DNA from: a virus
DNA: 64,000 nt
Direction: 5' to 3' (one strand)
IMG/VR virus record: IMGVR_UViG_3300037245_001320
Coordinates: 62,001 to 126,000 of that record
In this document: piece by piece, positions 1-7,701 of the stretch
How positions within the stretch are numbered: position 1 is the stretch's first letter
How the letters are laid out: each line of letters starts with the position of its first letter
Program-made: the position numbers and the translations under genes
The notes under the pieces: model-generated
Told to the model about the DNA's origin: nothing
Seen by the model: the letters and a program-made list of their open reading frames with translations, nothing else
Database searches by the model: none

Positions 1-1
1 T

Positions 2-331
2 TTAAAAGAGGAATTAACAGAGTTAGTAGACGAGCTAAGAACAGATCTAATTCATTATGAATACAATATTAAGTTCTCAGAGAGTCCCATAGTTCCCTTT
101 CGAGTATCCCATCCTAATGAAGACAACAAGATGCCTATAAACACCTACATGGACGATGATGGGTTAGTTGGACAATTGTTATTTGGGAATAGTTTATTTA
201 TAGAATCAGGAGATGTATCTGAAGGTAAAGAGAAATTGTTATTAGATATTAAAGAACATGTTAAAGAGGTTTATGCTTATTTAATAGATGATGCTTATGT
301 TATGATAGAAGAAGAGTGCATAGATGAATAG
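2..331 (+). CDS. Unknown protein, 5' end outside window
   Basis: The reading frame is open from base 2 with no stop, so the gene begins before the window; the internal ATG at 131 is in frame and need not be the start. The visible 109 residues are acidic at the C-terminus (ending EEECIDE) and show no motif I recognise. Its stop overlaps the start of the next gene, so it belongs to the same operon as the downstream modification genes. Function unknown. Confidence 0.6.
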   Translation, partial: LKEELTELVDELRTDLIHYEYNIKFSESPIVPFRVSHPNEDNKMPINTYMDDDGLVGQLLFGNSLFIESGDVSEGKEKLLLDIKEHVKEVYAYLIDDAYVMIEEECIDE

Positions 332-512
332 ATACATATTCATAAAAACTGTAGAGCCTCTATGTGAGAAATGTTGTTTTGTAGAGGATTCTGTAGCTAA
401 ATGTAATGAGAATATATTAAAAGCTATAAAAGATTGTGGAGTTAATTGTTTGAAGATCCACGGGTATTACTCTGTGGTTGATGATAGTTGTTTGAAGAAG
501 GGGAATGCATGA
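324..512 (+). CDS. Small cysteine-rich protein
   Basis: A 62-residue protein with seven cysteines, including a CEKCC cluster near residue 14, that could bind a metal. It starts inside the end of the previous gene and its stop overlaps the ATG of the next gene as ATGA, which indicates translational coupling. No family recognised. Its position directly before the CmoA-like gene makes an accessory role in the modification operon possible, but this is inference. Confidence 0.55.
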   Translation: MNRYIFIKTVEPLCEKCCFVEDSVAKCNENILKAIKDCGVNCLKIHGYYSVVDDSCLKKGNA

Positions 513-1186
513 ATTATAGTTGGAGATTTAACAAAGAAGTTGTAGGGGAATTCGATGAACATGTAAGACAATCCGTTCCATTATATGAGGTATTTCATGC
601 CTCAATTTTGGATCTAGCCAAATATTACATAACCCCCAATTCTGATATTATCGATGTAGGCACATCCACAGGACATTTTATAAATTCCATATATGAAGAT
701 AAGTTAGATAGAAATAATAAGTATGTAGGAGTAGACATAGAACCTGATATGATTACAGAGTGTAGAGAGAGGTATAAGGATAAAGATATCTCATTTATAC
801 TATCAGATGCTATTGAAGTGGACTACAAGAATGCAAGTGTGATAACTTTAATATTACTTCTACAGTTTATGAAGAAGCCAGAGAGAATAAAGTTGTTACA
901 ACATATACACGACTCAGTTAAGATAGGCACAGCTCTGTTTATAGTGGAGAAAATAAAAACACCTAACTTAGATATACATGATATGTATGTGGATGTTTAT
1001 TATGACTTCAAAAGATCACAAGGGTTATCTGATACAGAAATACTAGATAAGAATACCTCATTAAGAGGTGTGATGTTTCCCGAGACTCTACCTGAGATCT
1101 TACGTATTCTAGACTTCATTGGGTTTGACACAGAGGTTAATGTTAAGTATAACAACTTTGCCAGTATAATAGCGGTAAAGAGATAA
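509..1186 (+). CDS. cmoA: CmoA-family carboxy-SAM synthase homologue
   Basis: Rossmann SAM-binding protein of 225 residues. Motif I is DVGTSTG at 49-55 and the acidic ribose-binding region is GVDIEP. Outside the SAM fold it matches remembered E. coli CmoA: RQSVPLY (CmoA RSVPGY), NASVITLILLLQF then PER..LL, YDFKRSQGLSDTEI (CmoA HDFKRANGYSELEI), and a C-terminal NNFASIIAVK. CmoA makes carboxy-S-adenosylmethionine from SAM and prephenate. The ATG at 509 is preferred to an upstream TTG at 488 because AGAAGGGG lies just before it and ATGA couples it to the previous gene. No cmoB is seen nearby; a C5 DNA methyltransferase follows instead, suggesting carboxy-SAM is used on DNA. A generic methyltransferase is the alternative. 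Confidence 0.8.
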   Translation: MNYSWRFNKEVVGEFDEHVRQSVPLYEVFHASILDLAKYYITPNSDIIDVGTSTGHFINSIYEDKLDRNNKYVGVDIEPDMITECRERYKDKDISFILSDAIEVDYKNASVITLILLLQFMKKPERIKLLQHIHDSVKIGTALFIVEKIKTPNLDIHDMYVDVYYDFKRSQGLSDTEILDKNTSLRGVMFPETLPEILRILDFIGFDTEVNVKYNNFASIIAVKR

Positions 1187-1195
1187 AGGAGAAAT

Positions 1196-2032
1196 ATGAT
1201 AAGACAAATATTAAAAAACACCATAAAGGCACAATTAGAAATAGATTCTAATCCAGCTCTGTTACTTAGTGGAGGATTAGATAGCCTTTCTATATTATTG
1301 GCCTGCTTAGACATAGGATTTAAACCCCATTGCTATACATTCTATTTAGATAATTATATTTCAGAAGATCTACTTTCGTGTAGAAAACTGAGAGATATTT
1401 ATGGATTTAAGTTAACAGAAGTAGTTATAAATACAAGTGAAGTAGATGTGTACAGGGATTGTATAGATATATTAAGAGAACATGCTCATTTGGAACACAC
1501 GACTAAGCACACAAAAACTTTTGTTCAATGTTACCAGCCCATGTTGTATTTGCTTCCATATATAACAGAGACAACTGTTTTATCGGGTATATTTGGGGAC
1601 ACTCTTCAGTTTAACTCAAGAAAATTTGCTGTAGCAAGCAAGAACATGCCCTACACAGAACTAAATGACATAAGAATAAATAAATTAAAGAATCCCTACT
1701 CCAATAGCTACAAACCTGTTTATGACTTGTTTGCTAGAGAGTATAAAATTTTTAAAGCTGTCTATTTAGAAAAAAATGTACAGGATTACTTTTTAGAAAA
1801 AAATTACCTAGCTTGTATGAAACCTAAGAGGAAGAACTTAGTATATGAATCTTTTAAAGATGAAATAGATAAGTATAAACTATATCGAACACCTTCAGGA
1901 TATCAGGTAAATAGTCATATTAGAGAATGGCATGATGATGCTTTATTAAATAATACAGAAATTAATATAAATAATAACAAAGCTGTAATAGGAATATACA
2001 ATAGAATACTAAGAGAGATAAAGGAGAAATAA
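1196..2032 (+). CDS. PP-loop ATPase, asparagine-synthetase-like amidoligase
   Basis: A 278-residue protein with an N-terminal PP-loop SGGLDS (25-30) and a second motif GIFGD (131-135), matching the ATP-pyrophosphatase domain of asparagine synthetase and beta-lactam synthetase, which adenylate a carboxylate before amide formation. The glutaminase domain of full asparagine synthetase is absent, so ammonia or another amine must come from elsewhere. Start ATG follows AAAGGAGAA, ten bases after the CmoA-like stop. Flanked by the carboxy-SAM synthase and a C5 methyltransferase, it is well placed to activate and amidate a carboxymethyl group on DNA; that role is inference. QueC is less likely because I see no C-terminal zinc-site cysteines. 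Confidence 0.7.
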   Translation: MIRQILKNTIKAQLEIDSNPALLLSGGLDSLSILLACLDIGFKPHCYTFYLDNYISEDLLSCRKLRDIYGFKLTEVVINTSEVDVYRDCIDILREHAHLEHTTKHTKTFVQCYQPMLYLLPYITETTVLSGIFGDTLQFNSRKFAVASKNMPYTELNDIRINKLKNPYSNSYKPVYDLFAREYKIFKAVYLEKNVQDYFLEKNYLACMKPKRKNLVYESFKDEIDKYKLYRTPSGYQVNSHIREWHDDALLNNTEININNNKAVIGIYNRILREIKEK

Positions 2033-2036
2033 GAAT

Positions 2037-3518
2037 TTGCAAAAAGAAAAAATTAAATTATTCAGTACCTTCACAGGAATAGGTAGCCCAGAGATGGCTA
2101 TGAGAAACATAGGATTGGATTTTGAGGTCGTAGGTATATCAGAAGTAGATAAGTGGGCTTTACAAGCTTACGACGCTATCCATTGTGAGAATGAACCAGA
2201 ACCAGAATACCCAACAAAAGAAGAAATGAAAGAATACTTCCTAGAAAAGAATATAGCTTACAACTTCTCCACAGGTAAATCAGAGATGCCTAGAAATGAA
2301 AGAGATCTACAGAGATTATATAAAGCACATAAGAGAAGTCGAAATTTTGGGGATATCAGATTGATAGATGAACACAATCTACCTGAGTTTAACTTCTTCA
2401 CATATAGCTTTCCATGCAAAAATATATCAGTTGCAGGTACACAATCAGGTTTAGATGAAGGATCAGAGACCCAATCATCCTTACTATGGGAGTGTAAAAG
2501 ACTAATAGAAGTAAACAAACCTAAATACCTCTTAATGGAGAATGTTAAGAATCTTGTAGGTAAGAAGTTCAAACCACTATTAGAGTTATGGATAGAGACT
2601 TTAGATGAACTAGGATATAAATCATCTTATAAAGTATTGAATGGTAAAGATTTTGGAGTACCTCAGAATAGAGAAAGAGTTATGATGATTTCTATTTTAG
2701 ATGATGGAGAAGAAGATTATATTTTTCCAGAAGGACAACCACTAGATATATGTCTACATGATGTGTTAGAGCCTAAAGTAGATGAAAAGTACTATATCAA
2801 CCCTGAGAAGTACAAGCATATAACAGCACCTTTACCCTCACAAGAAATAAGCTATTGTATTGATGCTAATTATCATAAAGGTATTTCTGTAGATCAATAT
2901 ATCTTGAAGAGAAGAAGACAATTAGTTCAGGTAGGTAATCTAGAGAATAAGATTCATTCTAATACCAGAGTTTATGCTGAGGAGGGATTAAGTCCAACTT
3001 TAAATAGTATGAATGGAGGCAACAGACAACCTAAGATCCTAGTAGACGGATGTGCTATAAGAGGTAGGACTCCTAAGGGAGAAGGCAAGGATACCCCTGT
3101 AGAGCAGAGATTAGAGATAAACAAACATGAGGGTGTTTCTAACAGTATAACCACTGTAGGGAAGGATAGTCTTGTTTGTGAGACATCTTATGGGGGAAGA
3201 ATCGTAGGTAGAAATCCAGATAATCCCAAAAGCAGAGTAAAAGGACTACCTACTGTACAGATGTTAGAGTTGAATAAAAACCCTGATATCTCTAATACTC
3301 TGTCTACCGTTCAAAAAGATTCTGTGGTAATGAATACTCATAGGAGAGTTAGAAAATTAACACCTCTAGAATGTTGGAGACTAATGGGCTACACAGATGA
3401 AGATTTTGAGAAGAGCAGGGACAAGGGGTTTTTAGCAAACACAAAGTTATACGAGAGAGCAGGAAGAGGAATTGTAGTTCCTATGCTTGAAGCATTACTT
3501 ACAAATCTATTTTATTAA
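2037..3518 (+). CDS. C5-cytosine DNA methyltransferase, probable carboxymethyltransferase
   Basis: A 493-residue Dcm-family enzyme with motif I FTGIGSP (12-18), catalytic PC (Cys127), ENV (168-170), QNRER (210-214), and late motifs RKLTPLECWRLMGY and AGRGIVVP. Between them lies a long target-recognition region with two related copies of a segment ending SNSITTVGKDSLV / SNTLSTVQKDSVV. Motif X normally reads AGNSIVV; here it is AGRGIVV, placing Arg477 (codon 3465-3467) at the conserved Asn. From memory, changing that Asn to Lys or Arg in M.MpeI (N374) lets it use carboxy-SAM. Start is TTG at 2037 behind AAGGAG that overlaps the previous stop. Linked to CmoA-like and PP-loop genes. Confidence 0.85.
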   Translation: MQKEKIKLFSTFTGIGSPEMAMRNIGLDFEVVGISEVDKWALQAYDAIHCENEPEPEYPTKEEMKEYFLEKNIAYNFSTGKSEMPRNERDLQRLYKAHKRSRNFGDIRLIDEHNLPEFNFFTYSFPCKNISVAGTQSGLDEGSETQSSLLWECKRLIEVNKPKYLLMENVKNLVGKKFKPLLELWIETLDELGYKSSYKVLNGKDFGVPQNRERVMMISILDDGEEDYIFPEGQPLDICLHDVLEPKVDEKYYINPEKYKHITAPLPSQEISYCIDANYHKGISVDQYILKRRRQLVQVGNLENKIHSNTRVYAEEGLSPTLNSMNGGNRQPKILVDGCAIRGRTPKGEGKDTPVEQRLEINKHEGVSNSITTVGKDSLVCETSYGGRIVGRNPDNPKSRVKGLPTVQMLELNKNPDISNTLSTVQKDSVVMNTHRRVRKLTPLECWRLMGYTDEDFEKSRDKGFLANTKLYERAGRGIVVPMLEALLTNLFY

Positions 3519-3530
3519 ATAACTAGAATA

Positions 3531-3555
3531 AGGCATCCTTTTATGGTGTCTTTTC
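3531..3555 (+). terminator. Terminator after modification operon
   Basis: A seven-pair stem with G-U pairs (AGGCATC with GGTGTCT) around loop CTTTTAT is followed by TTTT. It lies just after the methyltransferase stop and before a new promoter, so it closes the modification operon. Confidence 0.6.
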
Positions 3556-3577
3556 TGCATTAATTAAAAAACATCAG

Positions 3578-3601
3578 AAAAAATTCCCACTATGCTATAA
3601 T
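3578..3601 (+). promoter_or_regulatory. Phage-type extended -10 promoter (copy 1)
   Basis: A-tract then TTCCCACTATG, C, TATAAT at 3596-3601. The same element occurs seven times in the window, always oriented towards genes. The TGnTATAAT form is an extended -10; no TTGACA-type -35 is needed. Predicted start of transcription is near 3608, directly before the structured RNA. Confidence 0.8.
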
Positions 3602-3607
3602 AGAGTT

Positions 3608-3780
3608 AAGAGGAAACTGAACCATCCTCAAAAACTACTTGACATTCTGATAAAAGTAAATTAAAATTGGAGAATATATAAGAACTCCATTTAAATGAAA
3701 ACAGGAGAATAATAAAGATTTCAGAATGGTCTTTAAAATATTCGGTTCAGACCTGTGGAAACTTAGATGGAGTTCTTTTT
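3608..3780 (+). ncRNA. Pseudoknotted structured RNA before HNH gene
   Basis: Four complementary segments can be read by eye. Hairpin D pairs GAGGA (3610-3614) with TCCTC (3625-3629); its loop holds CTGAACC (3617-3623), which pairs with GGTTCAG (3744-3750). CATTCTGA (3643-3650) pairs with TCAGAATG (3721-3728). AAGAACTCCAT (3680-3690) pairs with ATGGAGTTCTT (3767-3777), followed by a T-run. The last helix crosses the other two, a pseudoknot, or competes with them as a terminator switch. It starts at the predicted start site of a phage promoter and ends 14 bases before the HNH start codon. A second RNA at 54273-54434 has the same order and spacing of helices with different bases. No known family recognised. 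Confidence 0.6.
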
Positions 3781-3793
3781 ATATAATAGGTAA

Positions 3794-4855
3794 ATGAGTA
3801 AAGAAAAAGAGAAAGATGTTGTTAGTGTTGGGATGAAGAAGTGTAGAACTTGTGGGAAAGAGAAGGAATCTACTTTAGAGAACTTTCACGCAGGAAGAGG
3901 AAGCAAAGGAGGATTTCTACTTGATTGTAAAGAATGCAAGCGAGCCAAGGAAAGAGGAGACAAATATTATTTAGAACACTTTGAAAGAGAGGAAGACACT
4001 ACTCCAGCAGGATATAAGAAATGTAGTGATTGTGGGAAAAATAAAGAACAAACTGCTGAGTTTTTCCACAGAGACAAAGGATTTAAATCAGGCTTTAAGG
4101 CAAGATGTAAAGATTGTGAAAATATTATTAGAAACAAGCCAAAAAGAAAAGCCAACGATAAAAAACAAGCACAGAACCGCAACGCTAGACCAGAAGTAAG
4201 AATTCAGAGAAAGGAACAGAGAAAGGAATATAAAGCTAGACCAGAAGTTACGAAACACACTAAAGAGTATAATAAAGAATATTTATCTAGACCAGAAGTT
4301 AAGAAACATACTAAAGAGTATCATAAAGAATGGTATAAAAAACCAGAAAATAAAGAACGTAAAAAACAACAAGATAGGATAAATTCCCAAAAGCCTGAAA
4401 ATAAAGCTAAAAGAGCTGAAAGACGCAGAGAAAGATACAAAAATGAACCCTTATTTAGAATAAGGGTTAATCTTAGCAGAAATTTTTCCAGTCAGCTAAA
4501 AACACTTGGAACAAAAAAGCCCTCTGGAACTATGACTTATACAGGATGTACAAATGAAGAACTCTTAAAACATTTAAACACAGGCGAGTACACAATGAAG
4601 GACTACATGACAAACACCCCTTTGGAGACCTTCTTCGATTTTGATCACATAATACCTTCTCAGTATTTCTTAGATAGAATTAAAACAGATGAAAACGATA
4701 AAATAACAAAAGAGACACTTCCTTGGTTGCATAATTGGTGGAGCTACAGAAACATGAGGATTTGGCCTCATATACCCAATATTATTAAAGGAAAGAATAT
4801 AGATCAGGAGCTAATAGCTAAACATGGTATAGAAGATCTGTTAACTATAGATTAA
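3794..4855 (+). CDS. HNH homing endonuclease with zinc modules
   Basis: A 353-residue protein. Two N-terminal zinc modules each have two CxxC pairs (C17/C20/C45/C48 and C77/C80/C105/C108). A basic linker (about 185-260) repeats RPEV..HTKEY units. The C-terminal HNH domain has DHIIP at 284-288 and RNMRIWP near 318-324. Such proteins cut DNA and spread their own gene. It is a free-standing insert between the modification operon and portal, with its own promoter and terminator, behind the structured RNA. Its ribosome site is weak (ATAGG), so translation may depend on the RNA fold. Confidence 0.8.
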   Translation: MSKEKEKDVVSVGMKKCRTCGKEKESTLENFHAGRGSKGGFLLDCKECKRAKERGDKYYLEHFEREEDTTPAGYKKCSDCGKNKEQTAEFFHRDKGFKSGFKARCKDCENIIRNKPKRKANDKKQAQNRNARPEVRIQRKEQRKEYKARPEVTKHTKEYNKEYLSRPEVKKHTKEYHKEWYKKPENKERKKQQDRINSQKPENKAKRAERRRERYKNEPLFRIRVNLSRNFSSQLKTLGTKKPSGTMTYTGCTNEELLKHLNTGEYTMKDYMTNTPLETFFDFDHIIPSQYFLDRIKTDENDKITKETLPWLHNWWSYRNMRIWPHIPNIIKGKNIDQELIAKHGIEDLLTID

Positions 4856-4860
4856 CTATT

Positions 4861-4886
4861 AAGACACTCATTAGAAGTGTCTTTTT
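4861..4886 (+). terminator. Terminator after HNH gene
   Basis: Perfect eight-pair stem AAGACACT (4861-4868) with AGTGTCTT (4876-4883), seven-base loop, then a T-run. Five bases after the HNH stop. Confidence 0.75.
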
Positions 4887-4920
4887 CATTTATAAACAAT
4901 ACAAAATACCACCAACCATC

Positions 4921-4945
4921 AAAAAAATTCCCACTATGCTATAAT
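4921..4945 (+). promoter_or_regulatory. Phage-type promoter (copy 2), head operon
   Basis: Seven-A tract, TTCCCACTATG, C, TATAAT (4940-4945). It lies upstream of the portal ribosome site at about 4967 and inside a spurious N-terminal extension of the portal reading frame, which settles the portal start at 4979. Confidence 0.8.
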
Positions 4946-4978
4946 AGAGATAGATTAATAAAAATTAAAGGACATAAG

Positions 4979-6568
4979 ATGGTTTCAAACACACATTCAG
5001 ATTACAATGAAAATAAATCTATTTGGAAAGCAAATAGAGCAGCATTCAAGGGACAGAAGTCTATTAAAGAAGGAACCACGCTATACCTTCCTCCAAAAGG
5101 ATTTCACGTAGAACAAGGTATGAAAAATACAACAGATCAAGGGTATATAGAGTATACAGCATTTTCTAACAGAGCGGTGTGGTTCGATGCGACACACAGA
5201 ACAGTTGAAGCGACCATGGGCCTTATTTTTAGGCGGCCAGCGTTTATCACAGGGGACGATCTAATTGAACCTTATGTTAAAGACTTTACAGTAGACAATA
5301 AAACACTTCAAACAGCTTCTGAGGAATTATGTAAAGAAGTAATATTACAAGGAAGAGCAGGCTTACTAGTGTCCTACCCAGAAGTAGATACAACAGGCAT
5401 GTCAAAACAAGAAGTAGAAGATAGAAATATACATGCCTATTCAGCAATATATAAAACAGAAGACATAATTAATTGGAAGTTACGGAAGGTGGCAGGAAGG
5501 TTAATACCCACCCTAGTAGTTTTAAAGGAAAGAGTAGACGCTCCATCTAACACAACATTTGACACACAAAAAGTAGATCAATATAGAGTCCTACAACTAG
5601 ATGAAGAAGGATATTACAAGCAAACATTATATTATTTAGAGAACTACAATATTAGTGAGCAAGACCCGTTTGCAAAAGCCTTCCCAGCAGGAGAGTACTA
5701 TCCGTTGATGAATGGGAAGAAGATGATAGAAATTCCTTTTATACCTATAGGAGTGTCAGGAGTAACTTGGGATATAGAACGTTCTCCTGTCTCAGGAATA
5801 GTGGATTTAAACATAGCTCATTATCGTAACAGTGCTGAGCTTGAGGCTGCTATAGCAATGACTAGTTCACCGACTTTAGTCATAAGTGGATTTGAAGTTA
5901 AAGATGGATCCAAGATCGTTTTGGGGGGTTCAAATGCCTTAATTTTACATGACACAGCAGGATCAGCATCCTTCTTAGAATATACTGGAGCAGGAATATC
6001 TTCTATTGCAGATGCTATGCAAGAGAAGAAAAAAGAGATGGCTGTGTTAGGATTAAGAATTTTATCTTCCGAACAAGCCTCAAATGAAGGATCAGAAACA
6101 GCAACAATTCATAGTAAAGGGGAAGAGAGTGTTCTTGAAAATATAGCAAACAGTGTTTCGGAAGCGTTAACACGGGCTCTAAAATTGATGGTCGAATGGG
6201 ATAACCCTGATGCAGATACAGAAGAAATAAGAGTAAAGCTAAATACGGACTTTATACCCAACGCTATTTCAGCCAACACCATCAATGCACTTACAGTCCT
6301 ATTAAAATCTTTTGGTATCTCTGACAGGGAAATGTTTGAGGTTCTAAAAAGAGGAGAAATACTTCCTGCTGAGATGACATTTGAAGAACACCAGAAACAA
6401 ATAAAAGAGTCTATGGCTTTCTCTATGTTTTCAGATCTAGGGGAAGACTCAACAACAGATTTTAATGCTCCAGTAGATTTTAGAAGATTAACAAAACCAG
6501 AAGATCCAGGAAATCCTCAAGCAGAAAAAAGACCTGATGTAGACCCAGGTGGATCACAAAATAGATAA
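4979..6568 (+). CDS. Portal protein (DUF4055-like)
   Basis: A 529-residue protein starting VSNTHSDYNENKSIWKANR, resembling DUF4055 portal proteins. Portals form the dodecameric ring through which DNA is packaged and to which the neck attaches. The frame opens at 4877 but the promoter lies in that extension; the ATG at 4979 has AAAGGA twelve bases before it. The Asp/Pro-rich tail ends PDVDPGGSQNR. It heads the head operon and is followed by a minor head protein, scaffold and capsid. The terminase expected upstream is outside this window. Confidence 0.8.
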   Translation: MVSNTHSDYNENKSIWKANRAAFKGQKSIKEGTTLYLPPKGFHVEQGMKNTTDQGYIEYTAFSNRAVWFDATHRTVEATMGLIFRRPAFITGDDLIEPYVKDFTVDNKTLQTASEELCKEVILQGRAGLLVSYPEVDTTGMSKQEVEDRNIHAYSAIYKTEDIINWKLRKVAGRLIPTLVVLKERVDAPSNTTFDTQKVDQYRVLQLDEEGYYKQTLYYLENYNISEQDPFAKAFPAGEYYPLMNGKKMIEIPFIPIGVSGVTWDIERSPVSGIVDLNIAHYRNSAELEAAIAMTSSPTLVISGFEVKDGSKIVLGGSNALILHDTAGSASFLEYTGAGISSIADAMQEKKKEMAVLGLRILSSEQASNEGSETATIHSKGEESVLENIANSVSEALTRALKLMVEWDNPDADTEEIRVKLNTDFIPNAISANTINALTVLLKSFGISDREMFEVLKRGEILPAEMTFEEHQKQIKESMAFSMFSDLGEDSTTDFNAPVDFRRLTKPEDPGNPQAEKRPDVDPGGSQNR

Positions 6569-6589
6569 AAAAAGTAAAAGGAACATCAT

Positions 6590-7657
6590 ATGTCTAAACA
6601 AACCCTACAAGAAGAAACTTCAGACACACTCACAGCACACCAAATAGAAGTAAACAAGTTCGGTCAGTCACAGAGAAAGAAAATAATGGATGATATATCC
6701 CTACTACTAATAGATATAAAGACAACGCTCTTAAACGGCTCTGAGGAGGTTACTTTAGGAGAGTTGCGGGATATGATCAGAACAGCCAATCGGATGTTTA
6801 AGGAAGGCTTCAGAGAGATTAGAAACAGTGTTGAAGAAGGAGCCTTTGAACTCTTACAGGTAGAACTTACTGGGCAGACAAAATTACTCCAAGAATTGAT
6901 AGATGATTATGAAGTGCAGTACACAGTTAGAGAACCTTCACATGTATTAGCAACCAGAGCTTTAAAAGATCTCCCTATAGAAGATTTAACATTTGCAACA
7001 TGGTTTGACATATGGGAGAAAAAAACTAATGGTAGAATGAAATCAGGATTGTTCTCAGAACACTCAGATGATAAATCCAGAACAGATTTAGTACAAGATG
7101 TGTTTGGTAGAGGTAAGGATCCATTTGTATTTCAAACATTTTTAGGATCACATAGAGATATGAACGGATTACTAATTTCTATTGTTGATGGAACTAATTC
7201 AATAAGTACCAGTTCTATCGCAGATTCCAATTCAGGTATTATTGAAGCAGTTATCTGGAATAGCTGCTTATGCAGCACAACTTGCGCTCGCTGCGCTTCA
7301 CTTCACGGAGCAATTCGATGGATAAATGGAGTAGATGAAACAGACGGAAATGAAATTCCATTGCATCCCAATTGTTTGTGCTTTTGGACATATAAGTACA
7401 AAAACGTAAAATCGATGGATGCGAAAGTACCCAAAACAGCACGTTCAGCAATAAACTCCAACGAAGTGCCAAAAAAATTCCCACTATGGTATAATGGAGT
7501 TAGTCAGAAGAGACGAATAGAATTATTTGGGAGGACAAAAGTGAAAATGATAGATTCAGGAGAAATAAAAGTTTCACAATTACTCACAAAAAAGAATCGA
7601 AGAGTGTACACTCTCGATGAACTTAAACAAAAGGGTTATAAAATACCCACAAAATAA
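6590..7657 (+). CDS. Minor head protein (SPP1 gp7 / Mu F-like)
   Basis: A 355-residue protein with the SPP1-gp7/Mu-gpF signature near 215-265: VIWNSCLCSTTCARCASLHG followed by PLHPNCLCFW, a cysteine/histidine pattern seen in these minor capsid proteins. They sit next to the portal and assist head assembly or DNA ejection. Start has AAAAGGAACATC before ATG. A copy of the phage promoter lies inside the coding sequence (7471-7495) and is translated as KKFPLWYNGV, so this protein has a promoter-encoded segment near residue 300. Confidence 0.75.
   Translation: MSKQTLQEETSDTLTAHQIEVNKFGQSQRKKIMDDISLLLIDIKTTLLNGSEEVTLGELRDMIRTANRMFKEGFREIRNSVEEGAFELLQVELTGQTKLLQELIDDYEVQYTVREPSHVLATRALKDLPIEDLTFATWFDIWEKKTNGRMKSGLFSEHSDDKSRTDLVQDVFGRGKDPFVFQTFLGSHRDMNGLLISIVDGTNSISTSSIADSNSGIIEAVIWNSCLCSTTCARCASLHGAIRWINGVDETDGNEIPLHPNCLCFWTYKYKNVKSMDAKVPKTARSAINSNEVPKKFPLWYNGVSQKRRIELFGRTKVKMIDSGEIKVSQLLTKKNRRVYTLDELKQKGYKIPTK
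7471..7495 (+). promoter_or_regulatory. Phage-type promoter inside minor head gene (copy 3)
   Basis: Seven-A tract, TTCCCACTATG, G, TATAAT (7490-7495), identical to the intergenic copies although it is in coding sequence. It would add transcription of scaffold and major capsid genes, which are needed in the greatest amounts. Confidence 0.75.
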
Positions 7658-7701
7658 AAAGAACACAGGGTGTTCGAGAAACAAAAGGGAGAACCATAGG
7701 A

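Noticed and set aside
488-508. TTG start for the CmoA-like gene
   Set aside because: The ribosome site AGAAGGGG is better placed for the ATG at 509, which also overlaps the previous stop.
1000-1314. Minus-strand frame antisense to the CmoA/PP-loop junction
   Set aside because: No ribosome site and low-complexity hydrophobic product; it is a shadow of two well-supported genes.
3608-4855. Group I intron carrying the HNH gene
   Set aside because: The element is not inside a gene; the methyltransferase ends normally at 3518 with its own terminator and I see no group I core sequence.
3608-4855. OMEGA/HEARO-type guide RNA with an IscB-like nuclease
   Set aside because: The nuclease has zinc modules and an HNH domain only, with no RuvC-like parts or arginine-rich bridge; the second RNA precedes a GIY-YIG protein.
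4877-4978. N-terminal extension of the portal frame (34 residues)
   Set aside because: It contains the promoter at 4921-4945, and AAAGGA precedes the ATG at 4979.
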